Source: Antitrichia curtipendula
Taxonomy: Eukaryota; Streptophyta; Bryopsida; Hypnales; Leucodontaceae
Length of the DNA stretch: 64,000 nucleotides
NCBI GenBank assembly: GCA_951230915.1
Contig: OX579637.1
Span: forward strand, 2,790,001 to 2,854,000
Direction of reading: 5' to 3'
Below the pieces are notes generated by a model, which saw only the letters and a program-made list of their open reading frames with translations, ran no database searches and had not been told where the DNA came from. The position numbers and the translations under genes were made by a program. Below are positions 1-12,115 of the stretch, one piece after another; position 1 is the stretch's first letter; each line of letters begins with the position of its first letter.

Positions 1-620
1 AAGCAAGCTGTGGGACTTCCAATCTCAGCAGCTTCCATGCTCCAGGCACTTCCGGAATCGCTCTGAGGAAGCTCCAGGATGAGTCGAAGAAGTCCAACCC
101 TAAACCAAACCATGCATAAGCCAAAATTCAGAAGTGCACAGTGGACACAAACAGAACTTTGCAATCCCAAAGTTTCGGTGGCGCACCACCTGAATTTGTC
201 GTAGAAAAAAAAAAAAAAAAAACCATGAAGGTCCACGACGACCCTAAACCCAAAGGCGATGCTCGTCACGGAAGAAGCGTTGGCGGAATACATCTGCTAG
301 AGCTCTCCTTGTCTTCAAATTAACAGGAGTACCGGAGAAATCCAAAATCCAAATTTGAAAGACAAAATGGAAAGGCTTACCTAGAAGCACATTGAGGGAC
401 TTCCGGAATCTAAAAACTTCCACACTCCAGACACTTCTACGCTCCAGGCAATTGCGAATCGCTCCAAGGAAGCAAGCACTTGTGGAATCGCTCCATGCTC
501 CAGGCACTTGCGGAATCGCTCCCCACACTGCGAAACAAATCCTCGCACTTCCGGAATCAAAGTTGGAAGTTGCGGAATTGCTCCACAAAGTTACGGAACC
601 GCTTGGAGCATGCTCCGTGA
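1..620. repeat. Degenerate CTTCCGGAATCGCTCC repeat block
   Basis: The words 'CTCCAGGCACTT(C/G)CGGAATCGCTCC' and 'CTTCCGGAATC' recur irregularly, for example near 45, 390, 440, 490, 510, 545, 575 and 600. The core TTCCGGAA is itself palindromic. Short open frames here (for example 392-727) are low-complexity and differ between frames, so I do not call a gene. This may be the edge of an element that continues upstream of the window. Confidence 0.5.
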
Positions 621-739
621 CCAGCTGCCGAGGTTCAACCACAACCACTCACGAGCCAAATTTCGCCAAAACCGCAAAAAAATTGAACAAACTGGAGAGC
701 CAAACCCTAGCGCAAAACACCAGCTGAATCTCTTGCAAA

Positions 740-1150
740 ACCCGGGCCATACCTTGCCAATACCAGCCTTCCAATACCCTTGCCCTACCTTGTCAATACC
801 TGCCTTACAATACTCGCCTTGAAATACCCGTTCATACCTTTGTCAATACCCTCCTTGAAATACCACAGCCATACCTTTGCCAATATTTGCCTTGCAATAC
901 CATGGCCATACCGTGCCAGTAACCACCTTGCAATATCCTGGCACTAATTTACCAAAACCCAACTTGCTACACCCTAAACTCATATTTTACCCTTGTCTTG
1001 CTTTTAACAAAATCCGCCATTCAATACCCTGGCATAGTGGCATTTGTGATGACCGCCTTGAAATACTATAGCCAATATCCGTCTTACAATGTCGTGGTTG
1101 ATACCCTCCTTGTCGTGGTTTACACCCTTTGCAATATTATGGATGACAAC
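740..1150. repeat. Degenerate CCATACC/TTGCAATACC tandem repeat
   Basis: Imperfect alternating words such as CCATACCTTGCCAATACC, CCTTGCAATACC and CCTTGAAATACC recur every 20-40 bp for about 400 bp. The spacing is irregular, so it looks like an old minisatellite. No coding signal. Confidence 0.5.
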
Positions 1151-1269
1151 TGCCTTGCAAATGAAACTGAAAACCATCTTGCGGTACCTAGTTATTGTAA
1201 CGTAGTCTCAAGTACCAATATGATACCTGGAAATTGCCACACTAAATTGCATGTCTATCATGGTTGAGA

Positions 1270-4200
1270 TTTGAGAGGACACCCAAATCTAGTCCTCTAG
1301 ACTGTAAGATGCTTAATTCCTAGAAATCCGATTTATAAATGTAAAACAAAAATAACCGAAAATTGAATCAAACTAAATCTTTCATTATTGATGCAAAGAT
1401 ACCTATAGTTTTTGAATGGAAACAAATATTTTATTGTTAGTATGTTGTTTCTAATATCCTTGGTCAATATCTATGAAGGCTAAAATGTTAGTCGTTCATT
1501 CGGTATAAATAATTAAAACAATTCATTACATACGGGATTCACAAAACATATACGAATCCATAACCCCCTATTAGAGTTCAAAGTTCATAGTTACGCATCT
1601 CTGCATTGTTTACCTTGACTCTTATTCATATGCAAATTGTTGTGTAAAGCATATATAGAATATGTCTCAATTATCTTGGCCCATTTAGCCTATTTTGTCA
1701 ACATCTAACACTACATTCATGTTTTAGAATACAGTAACTAAGAATAATAAGTATTGTTTACGTAACAAGGATTCGAGTTTTCATTTGCATTTATGAACCT
1801 CCTTCTGAGGAAATAAATACTATTTAATGGTTTGAGAATTACTCTTTATGATGTAGGCAAAATAATAATAAAGGCAACATCTTCTGATGATTATGTGTAA
1901 TTACTTTAAACTTTAAACTTTTCGCGGATATTAAGATCCCCTATTGAAGCCCCTTAAAAAGATTTGTTCCCACCAAAAATGAATTGCACCTTTACACCTA
2001 AACCATAATCCTTTTCTTTATTCAGGATCGTTTGTGGACTTTCCTAAAGTCCAGACATCGATACACCTCATTCTTCACAATATATTTGATATAGTGAAAT
2101 TGTTGTGTTATCCTTCAAAAATGAATTCAATAATAAAAATAAACTTCACCTTATCAAAAATTCCTATGATAAAAATGTACAATTTTTGTAATCAACCAAA
2201 AGTTTCATATGGAAATCACAAATATTCAAACTGTAATATATTATAATATTTTTTTGGTTAAAAAATGATTGAAAAATACTACATAAGGCTCTATTTGATC
2301 TAATCATTTGCACAGGATGCACAAATCAATTTTTACTACTATTGTTTGAGAGTCGTTATTACATCATTCTTATAACTAAGTTATTTTTTATAATGCATCT
2401 TAACAATTTTAGTAGAACAAAGGCTATTTCCTACCCCTTCAAGTATAACTGGAAAATCAGTATACTAAATAAAGACTCCTATTGATTTCAAACTTAAATC
2501 TTCTAGAACAAGATATATCTCATAATTTATTTAAAGTTTTTACTGAGCAACAATAGGCTCTATTGTTGAAATAAATTTTAAATAACTGCAAAATAATCAT
2601 ATGATTTCATAGATTTGAAAAAAGCAGCATACAAAGTCTTAGGAGAACGTAATTTATTTGTACATGAGAATTTATATTTATTCATTTTTACCTCTAAAAA
2701 TTGACTTTGAATATATAAGGGCAATGGTACTATTAGAATATAGAATTAAAATAGAACACAATGAAAAAAATATTTTGTCATTTTTCAAAGTATTATATTT
2801 AGGGTTTAGGGTTTAAATTGTGTGTTTTGGAGATGGTTCTAATTTCTTCACTACAGTACTAGTATGGTTTTTTGGAAAAAATGCAAGTTCTCTTGTGTAG
2901 GAAAGGGCCTACTAAAAGTAGCAAAGATTAGTTTATTTCATGTGTTTTGTGCTTTGAAATTCTTAAACTACAACACATGGCATATCAAAGAAGAAGGTAG
3001 TTTTTGTAAACAGTTGCCTACAAGTAGCATAAAATTAGTTTCCTCATGGATTTAAAGTGTTCATGTACTTTGCAAATTCTACATTTTTTTTCAAAACCAA
3101 TTCTAAAACTCTCACAAAAGTAAATGTTCTCGATTCAAACTTCACAGTATATTCATGCTATTTTTTTAGAAATTGGGCTTTCATCCCTAAAGATTTGATG
3201 AACCATTTTTTGTCATTGCCTAATTTTGGAATGGAAATTGTCGATTGAAAATTTTTAAATCGAATTCTAATATTTTTTGTACAAACTAGTTTGGATTGCC
3301 TTTCAATGAATTTGTAAATATGTTCAAATCTAACATCACTAGTATTATACAAAAATAAAGAGAATATATTACAAAGTGTTTAGTATTTAATTAGTAATGA
3401 ATCCTAAACTATTTCTAAAAGGTGTTCATTTTCACATCTCTAAGATGTATGTATTTTTCCACCAATCAATTTACCAAAAAAAATAGACTACTAATAGAAA
3501 TTTTCAATGCTAGAGGTAGAAATTATATTGTTAGAATCTTTTTCAAGATAACTTTCATTTGATGAACCATTTATTTGTCTTGTATTGATGATTATTATAT
3601 TACTTCTCTAACTTGTGTGTATTTTTTTAATATGTTGCTTTGTAGATATTCTATAAATTTGTATTTCTATGAGGAAGTTTGAAATGAATTTATTAATTTC
3701 CATTACTTTAAGGTTTCTAATTTAAAAAATTCATGAACTTCATAGCTTAAAGCCACAACAAGTTGTAAACATTTAAAATAGTTAAAGTTCATGATGTTAC
3801 AATTTTAAATGTTTTTTCACAAATTCAATTGCAATATGAAAGCAAAGTCACTTTTTTGCTAAACTTTATTTGATTGAGTATTAAGAGTTCATATATTTGA
3901 TCATGAAATGTATGAAGAAAATACCGGAAGAAGTTTTAAGAATATTACTACTTACAATTCATGAAAATATAGAATCCAAGTGTGTATGCATGTTTGTAAT
4001 AGTGAGTTTCAAAATAATTTATTCATTATTTTGGTATATGTAATTAATTATATTCTATTCTACACAAGTGTCTTTAAGGTACAACAAAAAATTACTCCCA
4101 ATTTATTTTGTACTTGTTAAACTTGATGTCTCAAGAAAATTTAAATTATAATCTCACGGACTTCACCTAGAAATTTTTTGAACTTCGTGCATGAATTCGC

Positions 4201-4330
4201 TTTTCTATGTGGTGGCAATTTTTTCCTACATGTCAACTTCAAAAGAACAATGAACAATCACTCCCAATTTTTGTTGGCATATGATGAATTTGACCTCACT
4301 TTTAATATTGTCATGGATTATTAGTACCAT
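1270..4330. other. AT-rich gene-free stretch
   Basis: Highly AT-rich sequence with only short chance frames (2034-2246, 2864-3055, 3057-3248) that have no recognisable motif and poor composition. It contains a short telomere-type run (2799-2816). I see nothing else of known function. Confidence 0.6.
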
Positions 4331-4394
4331 AAACCGTAAACCCGAAACCCAAAATCCAAAACCCAAAACCTAACCCTAAACCCTAAACCCTAAC
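4331..4394. repeat. Interstitial telomere-type repeat
   Basis: Degenerate to perfect CCCTAAA units, including two perfect consecutive units near 4375-4392. It lies about 0.5 kb upstream of the possible 5' exon region of DUF7869-type copy A, so it may be a telo-box-like promoter element rather than a telomere relic. Confidence 0.7.
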
Positions 4395-4929
4395 CTCACT
4401 CTGAACTTCCAGAACCTAACCTTGAAAGTCATGACAGTAAAGTAGAATTCGAGCACTATAAAAAATAATTATTCAGAGCCATATTTTGGTTTATAAAGTC
4501 TTTTTTTACTATAAAAAAAAAAGGAATTTTCTTGACGTATACACTCTACAAGGAAAAAAACAAATCGACTTCGAAAAGAGCCCAATGACATTTCAACAAA
4601 GCAAGAATCCACTTAATATAAGCAAAAGCATGTATTGTGTGCTAATTAAGTATTCCAAAAAAGAAGTGCGGAAAAGGCAAATAAATTAGGATAAGGCTAT
4701 AAATTAGAATTCTACCTAGCGTTGATGACATTTTTCCAATTGTAAGAGGACACGTCAATAGACGGAAGTCAACAAGCTTTAATAAAGGGAATTTTTGAAA
4801 AGCTGCTCACCCCATAACATCCGTGAAGCTTGTGGCTTATTCTAGAATTAGATGGTGCTTTATAGTTTACAGCTGCCCAAGGCATGAGGAATCTCAGGGC
4901 TCCTGAAATTAGAAGCATGGATTTCAAAC

Positions 4930-5150
4930 TCATGGAATGGGTTGGCGCAATTTTATTCCCGCCAAGAATTCTTTTGTGCATCGTCAACCAAGATGCAGCC
5001 ATCTCTATCCACCTTTCTCTTCAACCAAGTCGATTTCTGTGCGCGTTGCTCTCTTTGTGAGCGTGTTGTACTTGCATTGTTATTTTCTGTGGAGAATTCA
5101 GGAGTTTCTCTTCGGGATTGCATCACGACCGTGTAGTTTGTGTCCGCTTC
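4930..5150 (+). other. Possible 5' leader exon of DUF7869-type copy A
   Basis: A less AT-rich island upstream of the 58-bp palindromic array. The main coding exon of copy A is preceded by a good splice acceptor (about 6326-6333), which implies an upstream exon somewhere before the array. This island is the nearest candidate, but no donor was pinned down. A 64-residue frame beginning MAQFYSRQ runs through it without recognisable domains. Low confidence. Confidence 0.25.
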
Positions 5151-5560
5151 CTTCTTTAAGGAGGTACTTCATCTCATCATGTTTCTGGTAATGTGCTTGT
5201 ACCTTCTCAATCAGTATTGAAACTTGAATCACGAACTTGAAGGAAGTTTCACATGAATTTTCATTTGCTTCACAAAGGCAACTAAATGCGTAGGTATTTA
5301 CTTGTCAAGTATGCATTTCATGTTGCTTATCTTACAATGCACCGGATTTTCATTACGTAAGGCTGTTACCCAATTTACAATGACAAACGTATGATATTGT
5401 CTGAGAGTGATGCCTTAATTTTTGGAATTACTAAAAATAGTAATGTATATTGTTAAAAAATGAGTTAGTTCCGTAAAATACGGGATTGTTGTGCACATGC
5501 AGGGTTTATTATTGAATGTTGTGACTTTGACATCTTGTATATAAAGGCATCCGATTGCAC

Positions 5561-6150
5561 TTTAGCGCCAGCCGTGCTAAAGTGCATATGCTATATATGT
5601 AAAATCAACAGCCTTCCATTTAGCGCTAATCGCGCTAAAATGCTTATGCATGTGCTGTAAAATGACACCATTGTACTTTAGCGCGACAAGCGCTAAAATG
5701 CATAATCATTATATGTAAAACCAACATTTGCCGTTTAGCGCTAGTTGCGCTAAATTGCATATGCATTCACTGTAAAATGAGCTGATTGCACTTTAGCGCT
5801 AGTCGCGCTTAACTACATATGCATTCACTGTAAAATGACCCATGTGCACTTTAGCACTAGTTGCACTAAAGTATAGGTTCTCTCCACTAAAGATCATCTG
5901 ATCGCACTCTAGCGCTGAAGTGCATATGTGCTCTAAGTAAAATGAACTTATTTCACTTTGGCGATAGTCGGGGTAATGTTTATATTCTGTCTATGTAATA
6001 TGACCCAATTGCACTTTAGCGCTAGTCGCGCTAAAATGCATATAGCCTCTATAGATGGTCACCCGATTGCACTCTAGCGGTAGTCGCGCTAAAAAGAATA
6101 TGTACTTGAATAATCGCTGAATTGCACATTGGCCATAGTCGTGCTATGGT
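5561..6150. repeat. 58-bp tandem array, each unit with a 21-bp palindrome
   Basis: About eleven units. Palindromes of the form TTTAGCGC-N5-GCGCTAAA start near 5561, 5619, 5677, 5734, 5792, 5850, 5908 (half), 5957 (degenerate), 6015, 6073 and 6129, so the period is 58 bp with one 49-bp step. The spacer resembles GCATATGCATTCACTGTAAAATGA. The unit at 6015-6035 has perfect arms. In the unit at 5850 both arms changed together (TTTAGCAC and GTGC-type partner), which keeps the pairing. The array ends about 180 bp before the splice acceptor of DUF7869-type copy A, so it probably lies in a 5' intron. Confidence 0.85.
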
Positions 6151-6338
6151 GCATACGTCCTTTATATCTCTTGAATTTGAATTGCAATTGAAGACTTCTG
6201 ATAATTGCACATAATTCATGATGAATATATGTTCAACAATATTTGAGAACTAATTGAGAGAAATGACGTGACTATTATGGTTTATGTTCTTTAAGAGCCT
6301 GAAAACTGCATTGGTTTACTGTGTGTTGTTTAGGTGTC

Positions 6339-9153
6339 ATGAATTCTATAGAAGATCCAGCTACGGACATGGACTTATCAGGTGATGAATTCCAGATTCT
6401 TCAGCAAATGAATGCTGGCGTTCCTGAGTGTGAAGGTATTCCGCGTCGGCTGTGGAATACGAAGTGTGTCAAGCTGTATTTTACTGAGGGCGTGCATGTT
6501 AGTGAAGGTACCTGCCACAGTGTGAACTCTGATCTTGTTCTTGGTGCAAGTGGGCCTCTCGGTGACACTCATGTATCAGTGCACATCTCAGTGTCACATT
6601 CTGAAGTGGACCTTCCAGAGGAACATGTTTACTCATTGCTAGATTGGCCTATTCAACTGGTTCATTATCGTGGAGCAAGTCTGCACAATCATGAGGCTAG
6701 GGACAGTTTCAACCGTCTACAAGCATCGCTTCTAAACCCGCCTTCTACAACATCTGGAAGACCATATGCAAGTGCCATTAGAAATCCGCCTCGTGAGACC
6801 ACTGTCAAAACAAAAGACCTCCTAACGCAGGTGTCAATTAATTTGGTGTCCAGCAAAGTGTGTTGCGGCAAGAATTGTGTTCTGCCGTTTCCTAGGGAAA
6901 AAAATTGAGCTTTTCAAGAACGCATGTATCAAAATTCAACTTTCAAGCATAGAGCTTTCATGAAGACTGATGTGCACAGAAATATTCATGAAGGTGCACG
7001 CCGAGGAAAGATGGTGACAGTTGAAGAGATAAATGTGTTTTTGCGCGCATGGATGTATATTACGGGGGTTGCTGAGTCTACATTCTATTGCTACTTCAAA
7101 TACATGAAGGATGAACGGGAAGCAAGGGATCACGGTAATACGGGGCTATTGAAGCCTAAAGAGCATACCAAACAAGCCACAGCTTCCTTAAAGTGCATCC
7201 TAGACAAGGAGGCCGATTACATGCCACATCGTACACGGACTTTGAAGGCAGGTGACAAGATTGTGTCCAAAATTCTTCTGGACTCATTTCAATGGAAAGA
7301 TCAGTTGAAGAGACCCAATGAAACCAATGCGGCTTTTGGTTTGAAGGGGATTTCAACTTTGAACTTCAGCAAGATTAGATCAACCAAGTTCCCAAAGTAT
7401 GATGTGAAGAAGCCAGGAGATAATTTTGCTCGGTATGCTACTTGTGACAATTATAATGAGCTCATCAAGGGTGCTATCAGTGGATCCCAAACTGCTATGA
7501 AGTGGTCTAGGAGGTTGAATAAGCATCTCACCATTGCTCGTGCCCACAGGGATGTGTATTACATTAACCGCGACTTGTCATTCAATTCTCCGCATGAATG
7601 TGTTACAATCATACACGACAAGATGGACCACGCAAAAACCGCTTGCCCGGTCTTTTCTCACAAGAGTAAAGAACTTGATGGCCTGACGAAGCTACTCGTT
7701 TCTATGATGGCCATGATTGCACATGGTCATGCAGATGTGCGCTACGCACATTTCGGCTTGGATGTCTTCTCGCATGACTCCAACTATACCATTGGTTCAA
7801 TGGCAAAGTTGTTGCAAGATTTAGAGTTAGCACCAAAGTCTTCTTCTCAGGAGTTGTTCACGAGTTCAAAGTCAACAAATTTATTTAAGGCCGTGCTAGA
7901 GGGTACGGACATGTGCTATGGGTCGTGACCGCCGCCGCCAAATACCTTAACTCCAGCCACGCGGCTACCGCCCATTTCAAACATGCAAATGGAAAATGCC
8001 ACTAGAGACAATAAGAATAGATATGTTTTCTGTTTTTGGTCTCCGAGAAGTCTATGTGAACTTCATGATTGTGGGTCATACGCATGACGATATTGATGCG
8101 CTATTTGAAAGATGGAGCATGGATTTGAAGAAGGAGAACTTCCCAACAATACTAGCGCTAATGAAGTCGTTCATGGATGTGGATTCCGTCCCCACTATCC
8201 CTCACCTTATTGAAGAAGTGCCCGACTTCAAGGGTTTTATAGCAGGGTCATTTGTAGATGGCGATGACATCCTTGTTGGACACACGAGACCACATCAATT
8301 GAAGTTCTATTTAGATTCAACGGGGTGCCCTGTCATGAAGTACAAACTTTTTTGCACTGATGCTGACTGGTTAGGGGAAGACGGAAGAGGCATTAAGTTG
8401 TGGAAAGAAGATGCTAAAGGACGAAGTTTGTGGCAGCGCGTTATACCTTTGCCTGTTCCGTTGAAGCCTATGAAAGGCTTGGTAGACATTGTCAAAGGTG
8501 TGATGGGGTTTGTGAAATATTGGGCCAAAATAATTCAATGCAGACGTCACCGGGGATTATCGAAGACGTTACGAGCATTTGGTGAAGTATTGGTGTGGCG
8601 TGAAGGTAGCGTTGATGGAACCATTACCTACCTTTCATAGTTTAAGGGACGGTTTTGGGCCAACTACACATATTCAAGCAAGTGAAGTGGATGAATTAGA
8701 CAATGACGGTGAGGAGCGTGAAGAGTTTGGGGAGGATGACCCATATGTTGGGCCATTGACTGGTCGTCCAATTCCATCCTTCCGAGTGGCTCAAGATTTG
8801 TTCAAAGGCTATTTTATTGCAGTTCGACACACAGATGGTGACTCTCACCTAGTTTGGATTGCAAGGGCATTGTTTGATCCAAACTCCAATCCAGAGAATC
8901 CGAATTGTGTTTTTATTCAATGCTTCCGTCCAATATCAAAGAATCAGGATGTTCAAGATTTCTACACCGGACAGGACAGCAAAAGAGGTCTACGTTGGAA
9001 GGTTGATGAAACTGAACCTCCTTTTTGGCAACATACGGATGCTCTTATGACAGCATGGAAGTCAAGGATCCAGAAAGACACTGTGGAGTGCATGATCAAG
9101 ATCCTTGCTATATAAATTGAAGTCATCAACCAAAGTTTGGCTTCATATAATTG
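6339..9153 (+). pseudogene. DUF7869-type DDE-like transposase gene, copy A (broken)
   Basis: Homologous along its length to copy B (34675-38287). The likely start is ATG 6339, just after a splice acceptor ending at 6333. Landmarks in order: an N-terminal 'ECEGIPRRLWNT' segment; 'PFPREKN' followed by TGA at 6906, where copy B has an open codon; 'MYQNSTFKHRAFMK'; 'HDKMDHAKTACPVFSHKSK'; 'MIAHGHADVRYAHFG'; a TGA at 7926; 'MQMENATRDNKNRYVFCFW'; a frameshift near 8040; 'VGHTHDDIDALFERWS'; and another frameshift near 8570. The acidic residues in HDKMD, Q(M)D/ENA and GHTHDDID suggest an RNase-H-like DDE nuclease core; that assignment is inference. Homology to copy B continues past TAA 9112 to a TGA at 9151-9153. 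At least four lesions make it non-functional as assembled. Confidence 0.8.
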
Positions 9154-9159
9154 AGAAGC

Positions 9160-9602
9160 CATATCCACATATGTGTATATGTGGCATGTTTTGTTTTGTA
9201 TTTAACATATTTATATTGTGTGTAATAGATGGAATTTATATATTGCAATAGATGGCATAGGTTTGAATTTTGTTGATTTGGATTTATAGTTTGATATTAC
9301 TTGTATATTTTGAAATATATGTCTTGTTTTTATAAAACAAGAACATTCAATTTCAATTATAATCTATTTTTTATGTACTTTTGAGTTTAATTTTTTCTTT
9401 TTTTTCCATCATTTTACTTTATTTTTTGGGAGCATCTATGTTATAACATCTATGAACATTAAATTTGAAAGTGTGATGCAATTCAAATAATGAGTTAATG
9501 GGTATAATCGCTTTGTTTTTGATAACCATGTTAAGCACTTGTCACATTCTAGATAGGGGGCTAGTTGGTTGTTACAACTTTCCTAGTTGCCTACATAGGT
9601 CA
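9160..9602. other. 3' flank of copy A leading into a split tRNA-related repeat
   Basis: AT-rich 3' flank. From about 9498 the sequence matches the flank of copy B (38500-38600), including 'CACTTGTCACA', 'GATAGGGGGC' and 'TTGTTACAACTTTCCT'. The match stops at 9602, where the Mutator-like element begins, and resumes at 19621. Confidence 0.7.
9594..9602. repeat. 9-bp target-site duplication, left (CATAGGTCA)
   Basis: CATAGGTCA at 9594-9602 is repeated exactly at 19621-19629. A 9-bp duplication is the usual signature of Mutator-like elements. Confidence 0.9.
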
Positions 9603-9729
9603 GGACGACATTGCTATGTGAGCAGTGAGCAGAGAGCGGAAAGCGCAAATTTAGAGACCGCAGAGCAGCCAGAAAGTAAAAAAGTTCTTTTTTATTATTA
9701 TTTATAGATTTTATTATTGAAAAATTTGA

Positions 9730-9970
9730 ATATTTTAAAGAACATTCAAGATTCTCTAAGAAATAGTAAATTTTTATGACCTATTACTGTGGAATTAAGG
9801 GGTAAAAAAATCAGTGTGCATCTAAATTTTGAAACTTTTGATTTAGTTTAAGACCCAAGAAATACAAAATAATTAATTTTTGTGACTCATCACCGTGGAA
9901 TTTGAGGGCCCAAAAAACAATGAAGGTCTAAATTCGCAAACTTGTGATTTAATTAGAGACTTGGGTAACA
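9730..9970. repeat. Left subterminal repeats of the MULE
   Basis: A roughly 106-bp unit is repeated about twice ('ATTACTGTGGAATT' near 9783 and 'ATCACCGTGGAATT' near 9889). Related words occur in inverted orientation in the right subterminal region. Subterminal repeats of this kind often bind the element's transposase; here that is inference. Confidence 0.6.
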
Positions 9971-10569
9971 CAAAATTGAACTTATGCGAAGGATGAAGTC
10001 AAGAAAGAATAAAAGAGATTGACATTTTGAGATTGGTGCGTTTGAAGATTGAGAAAGGAGGAGGATGCGATTGATTTGAATGTAGACATTTTGTGGAAGA
10101 CAAATGAGATGGACAATGAAGAGAACTTGGTTGACCTAGAAGAAGAGGTCAAGATTTTAGGGGAATCTTCAAGGACTTTGTTGTTTCATGAGAGGATGAG
10201 AAGATTATCGTCACATCGACTACCATGGAAGGAATGGATGAAGGACCAAACAATTAGCAACATTCGTTTACTTTGATCGAATCCAATTCCAGCAAGGTCA
10301 GATGATGAGTGGAAGCCACAAGCATTTAAGAGGTTGGCACAACGGAAATCAATTTGGGAGAAAGAAATAAAAGGTTTAGGGATTAGCATATAGAGTGAGA
10401 CAGTGTGAAAAACACATGGCAACAATTATTGTAATGCAATGATTTGAGGTGAATAAAAATCATACAACATGACAATTTATTTTCCAAGGGAGTAGATAGC
10501 AAGTACATGTGAGATCAACAAATGACCAAATCCATAAGAAGACAAAGTAATCCCAAGTTGGCAATGAGT

Positions 10570-12027
10570 CTAGGTGGTAGAATGTGTCAAGATGCCCCCC
10601 TCAAGAATGAATTTAATCTCATTGAAGCTAAAGGTTGGGGCATGAATGAACAAGTTCACTTCAGGATCTAACTTAGAGACCTTGACAAAGAGGAAGTACA
10701 AATGCTTACAATGTAGAAACAAATGTCGCTTGCAGCCAAATTTGGTAATCATGTCTTTGAAGGCTGGGCAAGTGCAGTTGGAGAGGGAGCTCACTGTGAG
10801 TTGGTAAATTGATTGTGTTGGAGCAGGTTTGGACTGTAGACTAATAATACATCCAAATCCGGGGCGAGGAATCATTGTTACCTTCAAGATGGTTCCTTGT
10901 ATAGCACGAGCGGACGCAACCATTTGCATTTGCTTTGCTGATGGTACGTGGGTGGAGCGTCGCGTAGACTTGGAGTTCCTTGAAATAGGGTAAAAGTCAG
11001 GATTTGATGGAACGTCCACCTCGGAGAGGTCGAGGGTAGGAGCACAGTTGTTGAAGAGGCATGTTGGAGTGATGTGCTCTTTCTGTGGCAATTGAAAGCC
11101 GGCATTCTCAAGATTCAAGATCTCCGGGCGACTGAGGTTTGTGCCAAGCTTCACGGGCCACACAGGAGGAATAGGAGGTCTCTCCTGGTCTGCAGAGAAA
11201 TTGTCCATCCACTTGCGACGCAAGCCCTTGACACAACGCTCGATGTCATCCGGGCAGAAGAAGAACTTCTCGGGTCTTGGTCTTGCGAATGAGTAATGGT
11301 TCTAGAATCCGGAGTAGGTTGGGGCAGGGGTACTCTTGCCATTTGGGACAATTTTGGCAGTGCATTTCTTCTTGGTGACAACGTGCATAGCCCAACAAGA
11401 CTTCTTGGAATTATAAAGAAGGCGAGCAATATGCCACAATTTCTTGTCAACTTTAGATTCTTGATCGGTTGTGATGCAATGAACATCCAATCCGGTAGGT
11501 GAAGGAGGCGCCACCTCCTACGCAGATGGGAAGGACTCCTTGACAATTGTAGGGAGAAGTGTAGGATGAGATCTTGTATTTCTCTGACTAACATGGGGGC
11601 GAGAGAAATTGACGGTGTCAGGGCGGTGAGAATCTTCATCGGCTCCAATAGGAGTGTCAGGTTTGCGCTTCTGTGATCCGAAGACCTTGCCGCCCTTGAG
11701 GTGTGGATTGCGCGTGCAGAATTTGTCCTCGCCGGGCATGGTAAGGAGAACCCTCTGCAACACAGTCGGGTCACCAATTCGCTGAGCCCGGCGTTGAGCA
11801 CATCTAAGCTTGAGTTCTTCTTTGCTAGGGCCATCTCCGCTAACGCCACCTTTCAAAAATTGATGGTATTCCACAACTTGGAGGAACGCTCGAATATAGT
11901 TGTCCACAGTCGCCATGTAGAGATTGCCACCCTTGTTGCCGGACGCTTGAAGCCATTTGTTGTGAATGGATTCGGCAAGGTTGCAATTTGGCATCTTTGC
12001 AAACTCTTTGGCCATCATGATTTTCTC
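10570..12027 (-). CDS. MULE transposase, exon 2: C-terminal part with SWIM zinc finger (interrupted by TAG)
   Basis: It begins after a splice acceptor ('TTTGTGCAG', intron 12028-12115) with E-K-I-M-M-A-K-E-F. Early residues include 'NLAESIHNKWLQASGN' and 'NYIRAFLQVV', followed by 'FCTRNPHLKGG' and 'GSQKRKPDTP', typical of the region after the DDE core in plant-type MULE proteins. Near the end 'NCTCPAF...HCKHLYFLF' supplies the C-x-C...C-x-H ligands of a SWIM zinc finger. In-frame TAG codons at 11518 and 11302 break an otherwise continuous frame, and the sequence on both sides keeps the expected content. The frame ends at TAG 10570. Probably recently inactivated, unless TAG is read through. 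Confidence 0.8.
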
Positions 12028-12115
12028 CTGCACAAAGGAAAGATATAATAAGAAACTGAGAAAATAAAGAAAGAAGTAAAGACGAAAACATCTAGTGATA
12101 AGTCAACAAATTTAC
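12028..12115 (-). other. 88-bp intron of the MULE transposase gene
   Basis: Donor 'GAACTA|GTAAAT' and acceptor 'TTTGTGCAG|GAGAAA' on the minus strand. Both exons stay in phase 0 across it, joining F-I-E-L to E-K-I-M. Confidence 0.8.

Noticed and set aside
4331..4394. True telomere or chromosome end
   Set aside because: Only a few, mostly degenerate units inside continuous sequence.
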